Shown here piece by piece: positions 28,034 through 36,620 of a stretch of 64,000 nucleotides of DNA (its first letter is position 1; every line of letters starts with the position of its first letter). A program made the translations under genes and the position numbers. Under the pieces are notes generated by a model. That model saw only the letters and a list, made by a program, of their open reading frames with translations. It was not told where the DNA came from and searched no databases. Origin of the DNA: Parvicella tangerina (GTDB taxonomy: Bacteria > Bacteroidota > Bacteroidia > Flavobacteriales_D > Parvicellaceae); assembly GCF_907165195.1 (NCBI RefSeq), contig NZ_OU015584.1:434001-498000 (forward strand). The letters are read 5' to 3'.

Positions 28034-29464
28034 ATGAGTAAGAACCTGGAAAAAGTTTGGAACAATTGCATGGCGGTGATCAAAGACAATGTTCCATTGC
28101 AGGCTTACAAAACTTGGTTTGAGCCCATTCAGGCGGTAAAGCTGAAAGGAAATGTGCTTGTTATCCAAGTCCCTTCACAGTTTTTTTATGAGTGGTTAGA
28201 AGAGCACTATGTTGAATTGTTGAAAAAGACAATTCGAAAGGAAATAGGGCCAGATGCTAAATTAGAGTATAGCATCGTGATGGAGAACAAACAAGGATCA
28301 GCGAGTCCATACACTGTTAAAATCCCAACCTCTGATAAAAGAGCTGTTAAAAATCCAGCTGTGGCGATGCCTTTGGATATTAGTTCTAATCCAATTAGAA
28401 ATCCATTCATCATCCCAGGTCTAAGAAAAGTAAATGTAGATTCTAATTTGAATCCTAATTACTCTTTTGAGAATTTTGTAGAAGGAGACTGTAACAGATT
28501 AGCACGTTCCGCAGGTTATGCAGTGGCGGAAAAACCAGGTGGTACAGCCTTTAATCCCCTATTAATTTATGGTGGCGTAGGGTTAGGAAAAACACACCTA
28601 GCACACGCAATCGGAATTTCGATTAAAAACAGATTTCCCGGAAAAACGGTATTGTACGTTTCTTCAGAGAAGTTTACGAATCAGTTCATTGATGCAGTAA
28701 AGAATAACAACACGAATGACTTTGTTCATTTCTATCAAATGATCGATGTGTTGATCATTGATGATGTACAGTTCTTTGCTGGAAAGGAAAAAACGCAAGA
28801 AGCTTTCTTCCACATATTTAACCACCTCCACCAATCAGGAAAACAGTTGGTATTAACTTCGGATAAACCACCTGTTGAGTTGCAAGGAATGGAACAGAGA
28901 TTATTGTCTCGTTTCAAGTGGGGACTTTCGGCAGATCTTCAAGTTCCAGATTTGGAAACAAGAATTGCTATCCTACAGAAGAAAATGTACACCGATGGTA
29001 TCGAACTACCAAAGGAAGTTGTAGAATATTTAGCATATAGTATTTCAAGCAATATTAGAGAAATGGAAGGAGCTTTGATCTCGTTGATCGCTCAGTCTTC
29101 TCTAAACAAAAAATCGATCACACTAGATCTTGCGAGACAGATGATCGACAAATTTGTGAAAAATACTGCTAGAGAGGTTTCAATTGAATACATCCAGAAA
29201 GTAGTATGTGATTATTTCGATCTTCCAATCGAATTGATGAAGTCTAAGACGCGTAAGAGAGAGGTGGTTCAAGCTAGACAGATTGCAATGTACTTCTCTA
29301 AGAAAATGACGAAGTCTTCATTGGCAAATATCGGAATGCATTGTGGTGGTAAAGATCACGCAACAGTGCTTCACGCTTGCCGTACGGTCAATAACTTAGC
29401 TGAAACGGATAAGAACTTTAGAGTTTATCTAGAGGATCTAGAGAAGAAGCTAAGCGTACAATAA
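28034..29464 (+). CDS. dnaA: Chromosomal replication initiator DnaA
   Basis: A 476-residue full-length DnaA. Domain I (MSKNLEKVWNNCMAVIKDNV, residues about 1-90), linker, AAA+ domain with Walker A GGVGLGKTHLAHA (about 178-190) and Walker B VLIIDDVQFF (about 238-247), and the C-terminal DNA-binding domain with the DnaA signature CGGKDHATVLHA near 437. The ATG at 28034 matches the family N-terminus; an in-frame ATG at 27962 adds an unlikely leader. A terminator follows the stop. I saw no cluster of consensus DnaA boxes on either side, so oriC cannot be placed here. Confidence 0.97.
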   Translation: MSKNLEKVWNNCMAVIKDNVPLQAYKTWFEPIQAVKLKGNVLVIQVPSQFFYEWLEEHYVELLKKTIRKEIGPDAKLEYSIVMENKQGSASPYTVKIPTSDKRAVKNPAVAMPLDISSNPIRNPFIIPGLRKVNVDSNLNPNYSFENFVEGDCNRLARSAGYAVAEKPGGTAFNPLLIYGGVGLGKTHLAHAIGISIKNRFPGKTVLYVSSEKFTNQFIDAVKNNNTNDFVHFYQMIDVLIIDDVQFFAGKEKTQEAFFHIFNHLHQSGKQLVLTSDKPPVELQGMEQRLLSRFKWGLSADLQVPDLETRIAILQKKMYTDGIELPKEVVEYLAYSISSNIREMEGALISLIAQSSLNKKSITLDLARQMIDKFVKNTAREVSIEYIQKVVCDYFDLPIELMKSKTRKREVVQARQIAMYFSKKMTKSSLANIGMHCGGKDHATVLHACRTVNNLAETDKNFRVYLEDLEKKLSVQ

Positions 29465-29488
29465 GAATTACAAAGACTCAGATAAAAG

Positions 29489-29520
29489 AAAAGGCTTCTC
29501 AATTATGGGGAGCCTTTTTA
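29489..29520 (+). terminator. Rho-independent terminator after dnaA
   Basis: AAAAGGCT (29489-29496) pairs with AGCCTTTT (29511-29518), followed by T-rich sequence into ATTTATAAT. The A-rich 5' side also allows some function for the convergent gene. Confidence 0.75.
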
Positions 29521-29540
29521 TTTATAATCAGGTAGAAAAA

Positions 29541-29936
29541 TTAATTAACCTCAATGTAAAGACAGCTATTCGTTGAGGTATTTATATTGCCGGAGCAAAT
29601 TGTTGAGTCTGATTGAATACACTCATAATAATGAGAGCCATCTTCCAGGTATGCTACATTTTCTACTGGAGCATACCCTGTATTACAGGATGGCTCGTGA
29701 TCAACGGTATAAATACCTTCCATTTTGATGACATAAACACTGTCAATGTAAATCAGTATGTCACCATTTTGATATCCTTTCTTCGTGTAGAAGGAAACAA
29801 AACCATTATAATTGCAACAACAACTTACCTTATCATTTGGATTGTAGTTAAGAGCTTTAGTGTCCGTACATCCTTCCTTTTTAGCACAGGAGATTAATAG
29901 AAAGGAGAAGAAAAAGACAAAGACAGAAAGTTTCAT
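29541..29936 (-). CDS. Small lipoprotein with GCTD-ALNY motif
   Basis: A 131-residue lipoprotein: signal MKLSVFVFFFSFLLISC, with the lipid-modified Cys at residue 17. It begins the mature region with K-K-EGCTDTKALNYNPND, a short Cys-containing motif common in Bacteroidota secreted proteins, then a CCC cluster and further Cys, so disulfides are likely. The body looks like a small beta domain. The same motif opens the lipoprotein at 33483. No function can be assigned. Confidence 0.7.
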   Translation of the reverse strand: MKLSVFVFFFSFLLISCAKKEGCTDTKALNYNPNDKVSCCCNYNGFVSFYTKKGYQNGDILIYIDSVYVIKMEGIYTVDHEPSCNTGYAPVENVAYLEDGSHYYECIQSDSTICSGNINTSTNSCLYIEVN

Positions 29937-29984
29937 AAGTTCAACGATTTGAACTATTTAACGAATGTTTATAAAGCATATTGC

Positions 29985-30245
29985 CTAAACGATTTCCCAG
30001 TACTCATAATACAGGTTTTGACACATGGGAAGTGTTTTGATAATATCATTCAATTCTTCCTCCTGAATAATTCGAAACTCCAGCCAGATGTTGTCCATGG
30101 CTTTATTCATCTTTACGTTGGTGACAACTCCTTCTCTCATTAGGTCTGATATTCGCTGTTGCTCACGCATCAAAACTTCAGGAGTAAAAGTCATGATCGC
30201 ATTTCTCTTAAAATGAACAAAGAATTTTCTTTTTGGTGTACTCAT
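29985..30245 (-). CDS. Small protein resembling muconolactone isomerase-like ferredoxin-fold domain
   Basis: An 86-residue protein without a signal peptide. It opens KRKFFVHFKRNAIMTFTPEVLMREQQRISDLMREG and ends YYEYWEIV, a pattern like the dimeric alpha/beta-barrel domains of muconolactone isomerase or YCII-like proteins. The first 4 bp overlap the stop of the cyclase-family gene upstream, so they are translationally coupled and probably act together. Enzyme activity cannot be judged. Confidence 0.6.
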   Translation of the reverse strand: MSTPKRKFFVHFKRNAIMTFTPEVLMREQQRISDLMREGVVTNVKMNKAMDNIWLEFRIIQEEELNDIIKTLPMCQNLYYEYWEIV

Positions 30246-31018
30246 TGGTTTAGAATTTTATAGATGACAGGTTTGCAAGGAGACGCATCGTTAACAAAAC
30301 TTGCCGGCTGTAAATTTAACATATACAGACCGTCTTTAACATCATCAGGTACATAGATCATTTCAGTAATGGTCGCTCCCAACCTTGGGTTTTCTGGGTA
30401 ATTCCAAAACGCTCGGTGAGCGAGTAGTCGACCACCATCATGCTCCCTGTCAACTGAAGGAAGGTCAATGAGTAAGTGATGTATGTTATTAGAAGCAATA
30501 TATTTTGCAGCTTCGGGCAATAAGTAGGGCCAATTCGTGTCTGACCACTGCATTTTTCTTTTGTCAGTGTTGTTGGGTAGCGTTCGGATGATAATGGCGT
30601 CTATACGTTCCGCAATGCGATGCTCAAAAGCCTTAGATGAGATAATCTTATCACCTTTTTTTACCCACTCAGATTCCTCTCCAATGTAATCTTCGGGAGT
30701 TATGGTGATTACCTGAGCCTTCATGAAGTAATGAGTTAGACATTTTTGGATGTCTATGATTTCCTCAGCGATGTGACCAACGGATTCGGTATGAGTAGTG
30801 TTGCCGTGTGGATTGAAAGTAATATTCCTAAAGTTGACGGCTCCACCTTCTTTCACACTTCCTAAAAAAGCATCGCTCCTCACAGGTTCAATAGAAACGG
30901 GGTCAACATACCATGCTTTAGCATCAGAATCCTTGTTAGAAGTGTGGATTGAGATGTCAATGGGTTGTGAAAAGTCGATTTCCAAATTACCCGTGGTATG
31001 AGCTATTACAGCCTTCAT
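30242..31018 (-). CDS. Cyclase-family (kynurenine formamidase-like) metal-dependent hydrolase
   Basis: A 258-residue member of the cyclase family. The diagnostic metal motif appears as NPHGNTTHTESVGHI (usual form HxGTHxDxPxH). Conserved downstream elements include LIDLPSVDREHDGGRLLAH and a C-terminal LQPASFVNDASPCKPVIYKI. Members hydrolyse formylkynurenine or related amides; the substrate here is unknown and no tryptophan-degradation genes are nearby. It is coupled by overlap to the small ferredoxin-fold-like gene downstream. Confidence 0.8.
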   Translation of the reverse strand: MKAVIAHTTGNLEIDFSQPIDISIHTSNKDSDAKAWYVDPVSIEPVRSDAFLGSVKEGGAVNFRNITFNPHGNTTHTESVGHIAEEIIDIQKCLTHYFMKAQVITITPEDYIGEESEWVKKGDKIISSKAFEHRIAERIDAIIIRTLPNNTDKRKMQWSDTNWPYLLPEAAKYIASNNIHHLLIDLPSVDREHDGGRLLAHRAFWNYPENPRLGATITEMIYVPDDVKDGLYMLNLQPASFVNDASPCKPVIYKILNQ

Positions 31019-31063
31019 GAATCACGAAGATAACGAAATTGATTCGTAAACAGGACTTGGTGT

Positions 31064-31567
31064 TCAATACTTATGAAGGTAAACTTTTAGAGCCACCTTA
31101 GAATCGATGGTTGCTTTGTAGTCGATGTAGAACTGGTTTTCATTGATGAGGTCTCCTACATATTTAAATGTTCCGTACATCGAGTTTCTGGGTTGAGTAG
31201 TAAGGTAGATTACGCCATATCTGGTAATTTCTAATGAGCCATATTCCTCTGTAAATTTATCTGGACTTTTGGTGAACTTATGATATAGTTTCTTTACTGG
31301 TTTAGTTGAGTGAAACACATAAACACTACCGTAGGAGTCAATGTAAATAAGCATTCGTCTGAAGTCCGTTGGAGGTTCGCCCGGTCTACCCGTGCTGAGA
31401 GTAAAAGGTTCGGAATAGAAAAAGCCCGATATCTGAGGAGCCGCTTCATTAACCATCACTTCATCTTCACCGGGCATCAAATTTTTGTCAGGTTTTACGA
31501 CTTCACTCGTATCTACTTTCTTTTTGATGGAGATAACATTCTGAGCATGAGAAGAGACGACTTGCAA
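31064..31567 (-). CDS. Exported protein of unknown function, start region apparently frameshifted
   Basis: Read from a TTG at 31567 this gives 167 residues with a truncated signal (MQVVSSHAQN). The same frame upstream encodes a good hydrophobic signal segment (CCFTLIILLQVVSSHAQ) but has no ATG, GTG or TTG before it. An ATG at 31592 lies one base out of frame; removing one T from the TTTT run just after it would give M-L-F-T-L-I-I-L-L-Q-VVSSHAQ, a perfect signal peptide. So either a 1-bp frameshift, a sequencing error or an unusual start (ATT at 31609) is present. The mature protein is beta-rich, with a proline/acid-rich N-terminal part. No family is recognised. It lies downstream of the sigma/anti-sigma-like pair. 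Confidence 0.6.
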   Translation of the reverse strand: MQVVSSHAQNVISIKKKVDTSEVVKPDKNLMPGEDEVMVNEAAPQISGFFYSEPFTLSTGRPGEPPTDFRRMLIYIDSYGSVYVFHSTKPVKKLYHKFTKSPDKFTEEYGSLEITRYGVIYLTTQPRNSMYGTFKYVGDLINENQFYIDYKATIDSKVALKVYLHKY

Positions 31568-31665
31568 TAGTATGATAAGCGTAAAACAACATTTCGAAAG
31601 TGATGCAATGTCTATAAAAGGCAGAGATCCCTTCCGAAATGAAGCAAGGAAATTGTTGAATATGT

Positions 31666-32592
31666 CTAGTTCGTTTTTGATAGGTTCACCTCTTTATTTT
31701 CGATTTCTTTAAGGTTGTAAAGGCTCTGCTCATAGAGGGTTTTAAGATGAGCTTCCTCATCTAACTTTTTTTGAAGTTCGGTTGTGTAAGCGTCAAGGTT
31801 TTGATTGTATTTTTCTATTGCTACGTCATAGTTGTTGCCCTGGTAAACTGGAAATACTGAAAATGTTTTAGAGATGTTTCCGCTGTAGAGAGTTAGGTAA
31901 TAGGTTTTTCCTGGCTCCTTGGTTTTGAGCTGAATATCTTCCCATTCTTCTTCATAAACGGTAGGGGAGAAGTTAGGGTCGTTTGCCTCAACTTCAAATA
32001 GAAGATTCTTGTAAGATGCCAGTTCAGGAAAATCTTTTGGGTTCGCATCTAACACGAATTGTCTATCAGGGTTTCCTTTTTGTATTGGTTTGCTCGGCTC
32101 ATTTTCTTCGAAAGCAATCCTAGTTTTTGAAGCTTCTTCGTAGGCTTTTTGGGCTGCAACCATCTCGGCTTGATACATTTCTATTTGTTGCTTAGCTTGT
32201 TCATCGACATACTCATCAGATGATTTTTCGCTTTTTTCGCTATGGTCAATGATCATCGTTTCTTTTTCGCTAACAAACGTAACTGATAAGTCACTCTCGC
32301 TAGGAGCGTTTTGATCGATCAATTCAGTTGAGTTTTTACTCGGAGGAGTTGCTGTAGGTGCCGATGTGGCTAATTCTTGGTTCGGTGTAGATGTATTGTC
32401 ATTCATTATAAAATTAGTGGTGATTACTAAGATTCCTGTTACGGAAGCTACGGTTGTGATGAACCATCCAGTTTTGTAGAATGGAGGTTTCGTGACCTTC
32501 GGAAGTTGTTTGATTAGACTGGTGAAGTCTTGTCGGGAGGCTATCTCCTGGGAGCTTAAACTTGGTCGGTCGATGTTAATTTTTCGCTTCAT
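31666..32592 (-). CDS. Single-pass membrane protein, candidate anti-sigma factor
   Basis: A 308-residue protein with a cytoplasmic N-terminus of about 42 residues, one transmembrane segment (about 43-62, WFITTVASVTGILVITTNFI), and a large periplasmic region. The region has a Ser/Thr/Pro-rich linker, a coiled-coil-like stretch (about 130-160) and a Lys/Glu-rich C-terminal coil. It starts 12 bp after the sigma-factor gene. The topology and position fit an anti-sigma factor or signal transducer, but no recognised anti-sigma domain (for example zinc-binding ASD) is seen, so this is inference from context. Confidence 0.6.
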   Translation of the reverse strand: MKRKINIDRPSLSSQEIASRQDFTSLIKQLPKVTKPPFYKTGWFITTVASVTGILVITTNFIMNDNTSTPNQELATSAPTATPPSKNSTELIDQNAPSESDLSVTFVSEKETMIIDHSEKSEKSSDEYVDEQAKQQIEMYQAEMVAAQKAYEEASKTRIAFEENEPSKPIQKGNPDRQFVLDANPKDFPELASYKNLLFEVEANDPNFSPTVYEEEWEDIQLKTKEPGKTYYLTLYSGNISKTFSVFPVYQGNNYDVAIEKYNQNLDAYTTELQKKLDEEAHLKTLYEQSLYNLKEIENKEVNLSKTN

Positions 32593-32604
32593 AATTTTTC
32601 ATCT

Positions 32605-33180
32605 TTACTGTTGTTGGAATGCTTTTCTTAATTTTCCAACAATTCGAAAAGACTTTACTTTCGCATTGTTCTCAGCAATGCCAAGAATTTCCCCGATTTC
32701 GCGATAAGAACGCTTTTCAAAATACCTCATTTCAATTATTTGTAATTCTACATCTGGAAGTTCTCCTATCAATTTGATCAATTTCTTCTTGTCTGCAATG
32801 CGCTCCTCATCTTCCATGTCATCAATTATTTCTGACAATCCTGATGTGTCTACATTTACAGTCCGTTCAGAAGAACGATCTTTTAAATATTGGTAAACTT
32901 CACTCATTGCAATGCGGTACAGCCAAGATGAGAAAGGAACTCCCCTAAACTCATATTTATGCAACTTCGTAATGGCTTTCAGAAAGATCTGAGAAGTCAC
33001 GTCAAAAGCTTGATCCTTGCTATCCATTCGCTGATATACGTATCTGAAGATTTGCTCGTGATACTTCTTATAGATGGGCTCGAATCTTTCCGGATTCTTT
33101 TTTGCCGCCTCTATAATTTCGTTTTCACGGAGCAATTGCTCAGAGGTTTGGTGATACTTACTGGTTTTGTTCACTTGCAT
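32605..33180 (-). CDS. ECF-type RNA polymerase sigma factor
   Basis: A 191-residue sigma-70-family protein with region 2 (FEPIYKKYHEQIFRYVYQRMDSKDQAFDVTSQIFLKAI, about 33-72), then FSSWLYRIAMSEVYQYLKD, and region 4 (LPDVELQIIEMRYFEKRSYREIGEILGIAENNAKVKSFRIVGKLRKAF, about 140-188). The two regions are intact, so it should direct RNA polymerase to a specific promoter set. It is cotranscribed with a membrane protein likely to control it. Confidence 0.88.
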   Translation of the reverse strand: MQVNKTSKYHQTSEQLLRENEIIEAAKKNPERFEPIYKKYHEQIFRYVYQRMDSKDQAFDVTSQIFLKAITKLHKYEFRGVPFSSWLYRIAMSEVYQYLKDRSSERTVNVDTSGLSEIIDDMEDEERIADKKKLIKLIGELPDVELQIIEMRYFEKRSYREIGEILGIAENNAKVKSFRIVGKLRKAFQQQ

Positions 33181-33482
33181 ATTTGCGAATGTCTAACTGG
33201 TTAATACTCTAGTTTACGTTCAAACGGCCACTTCTCGATCGTTTTCAAGAATTGCTACGTGGTCAATAAGAGTGTAAACAAACTGTACTGCAGTTGCTTA
33301 ATGTAGTTTTGGTTGTATAACTGTAACGAAGCATTTGGTTACAGTATCAAGGAAATTAATTTGGGTAGGGTATCTAACGTAATGAAGTGTAGAATGTTAC
33401 GATGAGTTATTAACAGTTGTTGAAAACCTCGTTCTTGAAAGTGTCAACTGGTTTTTCACTATGTTTGTGTAAATGTTTGATC
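33181..33482. other. Divergent intergenic region
   Basis: A 302-bp spacer between the divergent sigma-factor and lipoprotein genes. It holds one good plus-strand promoter (33435-33467) and AT-rich sequence; no gene or strong hairpin was seen. Confidence 0.5.
33435..33467 (+). promoter_or_regulatory. Bacteroidota-type promoter before the GCTD lipoprotein
   Basis: TTG (33435-33437), a 22-bp spacer, then TATGTTTG (33460-33467). The -7 box ends 15 bp before the ATG at 33483. An in-frame ATG at 33417 lies upstream of it and is therefore rejected. Confidence 0.55.
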
Positions 33483-34601
33483 ATGAAAAAAAGCAATTAC
33501 CTACTTCTTTTCCTTACTGTATTTTTGACAATTGTTTCTTGCAACCGAAAAGGTTGTACAGATGATGATGCACTTAACTATGAAGAGAACGCCAGAAAAG
33601 ATGACGGATCTTGTGAATATGAGGAGTTGCCTCCAATAGATGAAAACTCAGAAGTTGAAGGGTATGGAATTTTAGAAAAACTACCGGGAATTTGGAACGG
33701 ACCAGTTTCTTCGCCCACTCCTTTGGGAAGCTTTCCTGAGTGGATTGTAGATTTTCGTCCAATATCAGCTTCGCAGGTAAGTGCAAAGAATGAATTGGAT
33801 TCTGTGAACGATATCTTCATGAGTTTCTTTATTTGTAAGTATGATCATGCCTATAAAATAGCATTTAGAAATGGTGGCGGTTTCGCGGGAAACGTCAGAA
33901 ACTCCTATATGATCATTGACAGTGTAAACGAATCCTCGTCTCAATCATTTTACCGATTTGTTGATCCTGTGGCGGGAGGAGACAGGGTCTACACGGATGT
34001 AACTTTTAAGGGGGACAGCCTTCTAATGCATACTTATACGAACCAGTATAATACATTGTCTGAACCTGTAACCCACATGATCTGGAGAGCAGATCTTCGA
34101 GACACAACTTCTACTCTGGATGCGTTGACTTTGTTTGATTTCCCGCAGAAGGAGTTGACTAGAGATTTTTCAACTACATTTGATAATGAAGCAGAGGCGG
34201 TATATTATTCAGCAGCTGCGGATCCATATCCAGAGGAAGAGCAGCCTTATCTTGGTGAATGCAATGTTTCCGTTTCTATTTCAAATCCGGCAACTGTTGA
34301 CCCGTCTAAGAAGGTGTTGATTATTATCACTACACAACCACTATTCAATGGGTTTAATTTTAATCCTGCAAATCTCGATTATCGATCAAGGTATGTTTTT
34401 GTGGGAGCTCAAAGTACTACTGGGTATGATTTTAACTACATGCATCCTGGAGAATATTACGTAAATGCGATTTACGATAATAACGGAGACTATAGTTTTT
34501 CAAGTGGTGATTTTATGAATAGTCAATTTGATCAACCTTTTACCCTATCTCCAAACAGTAATGAGAATGTAGGTGTGACCATAAACTTCCAAATTCCATA
34601 G
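33483..34601 (+). CDS. Lipoprotein with GCTD-ALNY motif, unknown function
   Basis: A 372-residue lipoprotein. The signal ends L-T-I-V-S-C (Cys at about 20). The mature N-terminus GCTDDDALNYEENARKDDGSCEY is the same Cys-framed motif as in the lipoprotein at 29541. A beta-rich domain follows (about 60-230; WNGPVSSPTPLGSFPEWIVDF, SYMIIDSVNE) and a C-terminal beta-sandwich-like part (about 275-372, with HPGEYYVNAIYDNNGDYSFSSGDF, resembling a calcium-binding loop). No enzyme signature is seen. It faces the fused PAP2 gene head-on with 1 bp between them. Confidence 0.7.
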   Translation: MKKSNYLLLFLTVFLTIVSCNRKGCTDDDALNYEENARKDDGSCEYEELPPIDENSEVEGYGILEKLPGIWNGPVSSPTPLGSFPEWIVDFRPISASQVSAKNELDSVNDIFMSFFICKYDHAYKIAFRNGGGFAGNVRNSYMIIDSVNESSSQSFYRFVDPVAGGDRVYTDVTFKGDSLLMHTYTNQYNTLSEPVTHMIWRADLRDTTSTLDALTLFDFPQKELTRDFSTTFDNEAEAVYYSAAADPYPEEEQPYLGECNVSVSISNPATVDPSKKVLIIITTQPLFNGFNFNPANLDYRSRYVFVGAQSTTGYDFNYMHPGEYYVNAIYDNNGDYSFSSGDFMNSQFDQPFTLSPNSNENVGVTINFQIP

Positions 34602-34602
34602 G

Positions 34603-35847
34603 TCATCTGAATATCCCGAAGAATGTTTTTAAAACCAATTTTAGGTCGAGTAGAAATGATTGGTTTTGAATATACTTTTGGTTGAGTTGAAGCTTAGCTG
34701 GCATGACCTCTTCAATATACGTTTTTTCTGGATCATCAGATTTGCCCAGAAGTTCATTTTCATCGATATACTCAATGGAAGCAAAGTCCGTTAATCCTGG
34801 TTTGACGGATAAAACCTTTAGTTGTTCCTGGTTGTAGAGTTCAACATATTTTCTGACCTCTGGACGAGGACCAACCACGCTCATTTCTCCTTTTAAGATA
34901 TTGATCAATTGAGGAAATTCATCCAGCTTGAACTTTCTCAGGAAATATCCTATTTTGGTTATTCTGGGGTCTCTCCCTCCAACCGTAATTTGTCCTTTAG
35001 ATTCAGCATTCGGCTTCATAGTTCTAAACTTAAATAAGTCAAACGGTTGCTGATGAAGACCTATTCGTTCCTGCTTGAAAAAGACGCCTCCTTTACTTGT
35101 TAAAAGGATCAAAAGCGCAATTAGGATAAAGAAAGGAAGTCCCAAAGTCAAAATAATTAAGGAGAACAGGATGTCGAAGGTTCGTTTCAAAGAAATCCCA
35201 TTATCAAATTGATTAAGTTTTGGGTTTAACCAGTGGTAGGTCAGTAAGGTGCCTAGTGTTCCAATGATTGTCCCTAAGAAGACATCCTCAACAAAGTGTT
35301 GGGATAAATATACACGGGAGAAGGAAGCGAGAATTGCAAGGCCAGCAAAAAGAACTCCTGTCCATTGAAGTCGTTTATTGAATATTAAAGAGAGCAAACA
35401 GAAGATGCTCATGGCGGAAGTCGTATGTCCACTCGGAAAAGAATGGTCACTTTTCATACTCTCAAAGGGTAATACATGGTGTCCGCCTTCGTAATGAAAG
35501 TAGTCCCATAGCACCAGCAACGGTCTTTCGGCATCAGCGAAAACGAAAAGCTTCAGACCATGAGTAACTCCAGAAGTGATCAAAAAAGCAAATAAGGCAA
35601 TGTAGCCGTATTTCTCTTTCCAGATGAAAAGAACAATAATGATAAGCACAGCGGTGAGTCCATCCCCGATATGGGTGATATAAGGGAATAAACGATCCCA
35701 GAAATCACTGTGAAATTGATTAATGTAGATGTGTCCTTCTATTTGATCAAGCTGAATAAGAAAAAGCCCTGAGATAAGCAAAAACAAGCTGATTATTCCG
35801 AAGAATACCCAACTGTTTTTTATGGTTGTTAAAAGGTCTTTTTGCAT
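34603..35847 (-). CDS. PAP2 phosphatase fused to a polyprenyl-phosphate sugar-phosphate transferase
   Basis: A 414-residue membrane protein made of two enzymes (residues counted from the ATG at 35847). Residues 1-205 form a PAP2 phosphatase with several transmembrane helices and the motifs KLFVFADAERP (99-109), FPSGHTT (137-143) and SRVYLSQHFVED (177-188). Residues about 221-414 form a WcaJ/PglC-type phosphoglycosyl transferase: KRTFD at the membrane helix, KFRTMK (273-278), the catalytic Asp-Glu in KLDEFPQL (309-310) and VVGPRPE (325-331). The transferase starts glycan assembly on undecaprenyl phosphate; PAP2 enzymes recycle undecaprenyl diphosphate. A GTG at 35853 is possible but the ATG fits the promoter. 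Confidence 0.88.
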   Translation of the reverse strand: MQKDLLTTIKNSWVFFGIISLFLLISGLFLIQLDQIEGHIYINQFHSDFWDRLFPYITHIGDGLTAVLIIIVLFIWKEKYGYIALFAFLITSGVTHGLKLFVFADAERPLLVLWDYFHYEGGHHVLPFESMKSDHSFPSGHTTSAMSIFCLLSLIFNKRLQWTGVLFAGLAILASFSRVYLSQHFVEDVFLGTIIGTLGTLLTYHWLNPKLNQFDNGISLKRTFDILFSLIILTLGLPFFILIALLILLTSKGGVFFKQERIGLHQQPFDLFKFRTMKPNAESKGQITVGGRDPRITKIGYFLRKFKLDEFPQLINILKGEMSVVGPRPEVRKYVELYNQEQLKVLSVKPGLTDFASIEYIDENELLGKSDDPEKTYIEEVMPAKLQLNQKYIQNQSFLLDLKLVLKTFFGIFR

Positions 35848-35852
35848 GCCCA

Positions 35853-35880
35853 CAAATGTAAGGTTTTAATCACTTCGCAA
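35853..35880 (-). promoter_or_regulatory. Promoter of the PAP2-transferase fusion gene
   Basis: Minus strand TTG (35880-35878), a 17-bp spacer, TACATTTG (35860-35853). The -7 box ends 5 bp before the ATG at 35847, so the transcript should be leaderless. Confidence 0.6.
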
Positions 35881-35911
35881 CTTTGGATACACACAACAAC
35901 GTAAAATGCCC

Positions 35912-35919
35912 TACTTTTG
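35912..35919 (+). promoter_or_regulatory. Putative -7 box before the TlpA-like gene
   Basis: TACTTTTG matches TAnnTTTG and ends 5 bp before the ATG at 35925, again pointing to a leaderless transcript. The nearest TTTG (35882-35885) is 26 bp upstream, longer than usual. Confidence 0.4.
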
Positions 35920-35924
35920 TATCA

Positions 35925-36506
35925 ATGAAAAAGAAAAATCCAGCTAAAAAGAAAAGTGACTTGATTTTCTGGGGTGTAGCTCTGGGTTTTCTGGCGTTTT
36001 TATTCCTTACACCATGGGGGTTTAAATTTCAGTCTTATTTAAGATCTTGGATGCTGTGGTCTCCAGACACTGAAGAAAGCGCAATTCTTGATCAAAAAGA
36101 TCAAGTGATAGGGTACGACTGGATGATGATCTCTGATCAGGGAGAGGAAGTTTATATTAGTGATTTCGATAAGCCGATTTTTTTAAATTTCTGGGCAACC
36201 TGGTGTGCTCCGTGCAGAGGGGAAATGCCTTCAATTGTAGCTTTGAGAGAGAAATATGAGGGAAAAGTAGATTTTGTTTTGGTGAGTCCATCGGACAATC
36301 TTGAGAAAATTCTATCAGCTAAAAAAGAGGAAGGTTGGGATTTTACGGTATATCAAAACGGAAGTCAAATTCCAGAGAATTTAGGGTTTGAGGTATATCC
36401 TACTACCTATATCATTGACAAGAATAAGCAGATCAGGTATAAGTTTGAAGGGGCTTATGACTGGGATTCTGAAGATGTTCATATGATGTTGGATGAATTA
36501 CTTTAA
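35925..36506 (+). CDS. Membrane-anchored TlpA-like thiol-disulfide protein
   Basis: A 193-residue protein with a Lys-rich N-terminus, one transmembrane segment (about residues 13-31, LIFWGVALGFLAFLFLTPWG) and a thioredoxin-fold domain facing the periplasm. Active site NFWATWCAPCRGEMPS (CAPC at about 103-106); cis-Pro strand EVYPTTYIID. It is probably a reductant for envelope thiols or cytochrome maturation. The start at 35925 directly follows a -7 box. It is divergent from the PAP2-transferase gene. Confidence 0.85.
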   Translation: MKKKNPAKKKSDLIFWGVALGFLAFLFLTPWGFKFQSYLRSWMLWSPDTEESAILDQKDQVIGYDWMMISDQGEEVYISDFDKPIFLNFWATWCAPCRGEMPSIVALREKYEGKVDFVLVSPSDNLEKILSAKKEEGWDFTVYQNGSQIPENLGFEVYPTTYIIDKNKQIRYKFEGAYDWDSEDVHMMLDELL

Positions 36507-36620
36507 GTGGTTGCAAATTAAAATGAATATCAGTTCAGAGTAGGGTAGTCTTGTCCATTTGTGAAAGCCGATTTCTCTAAAATGCAGTAACCTTAGTTAG
36601 GTTATGAAATCACAGTTTTC

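Noticed and set aside
27874-29540. Replication origin beside dnaA
   Set aside because: No cluster of TTATNCACA-type boxes was seen in the flanking intergenic sequences; dnaA in this phylum is often not next to oriC.
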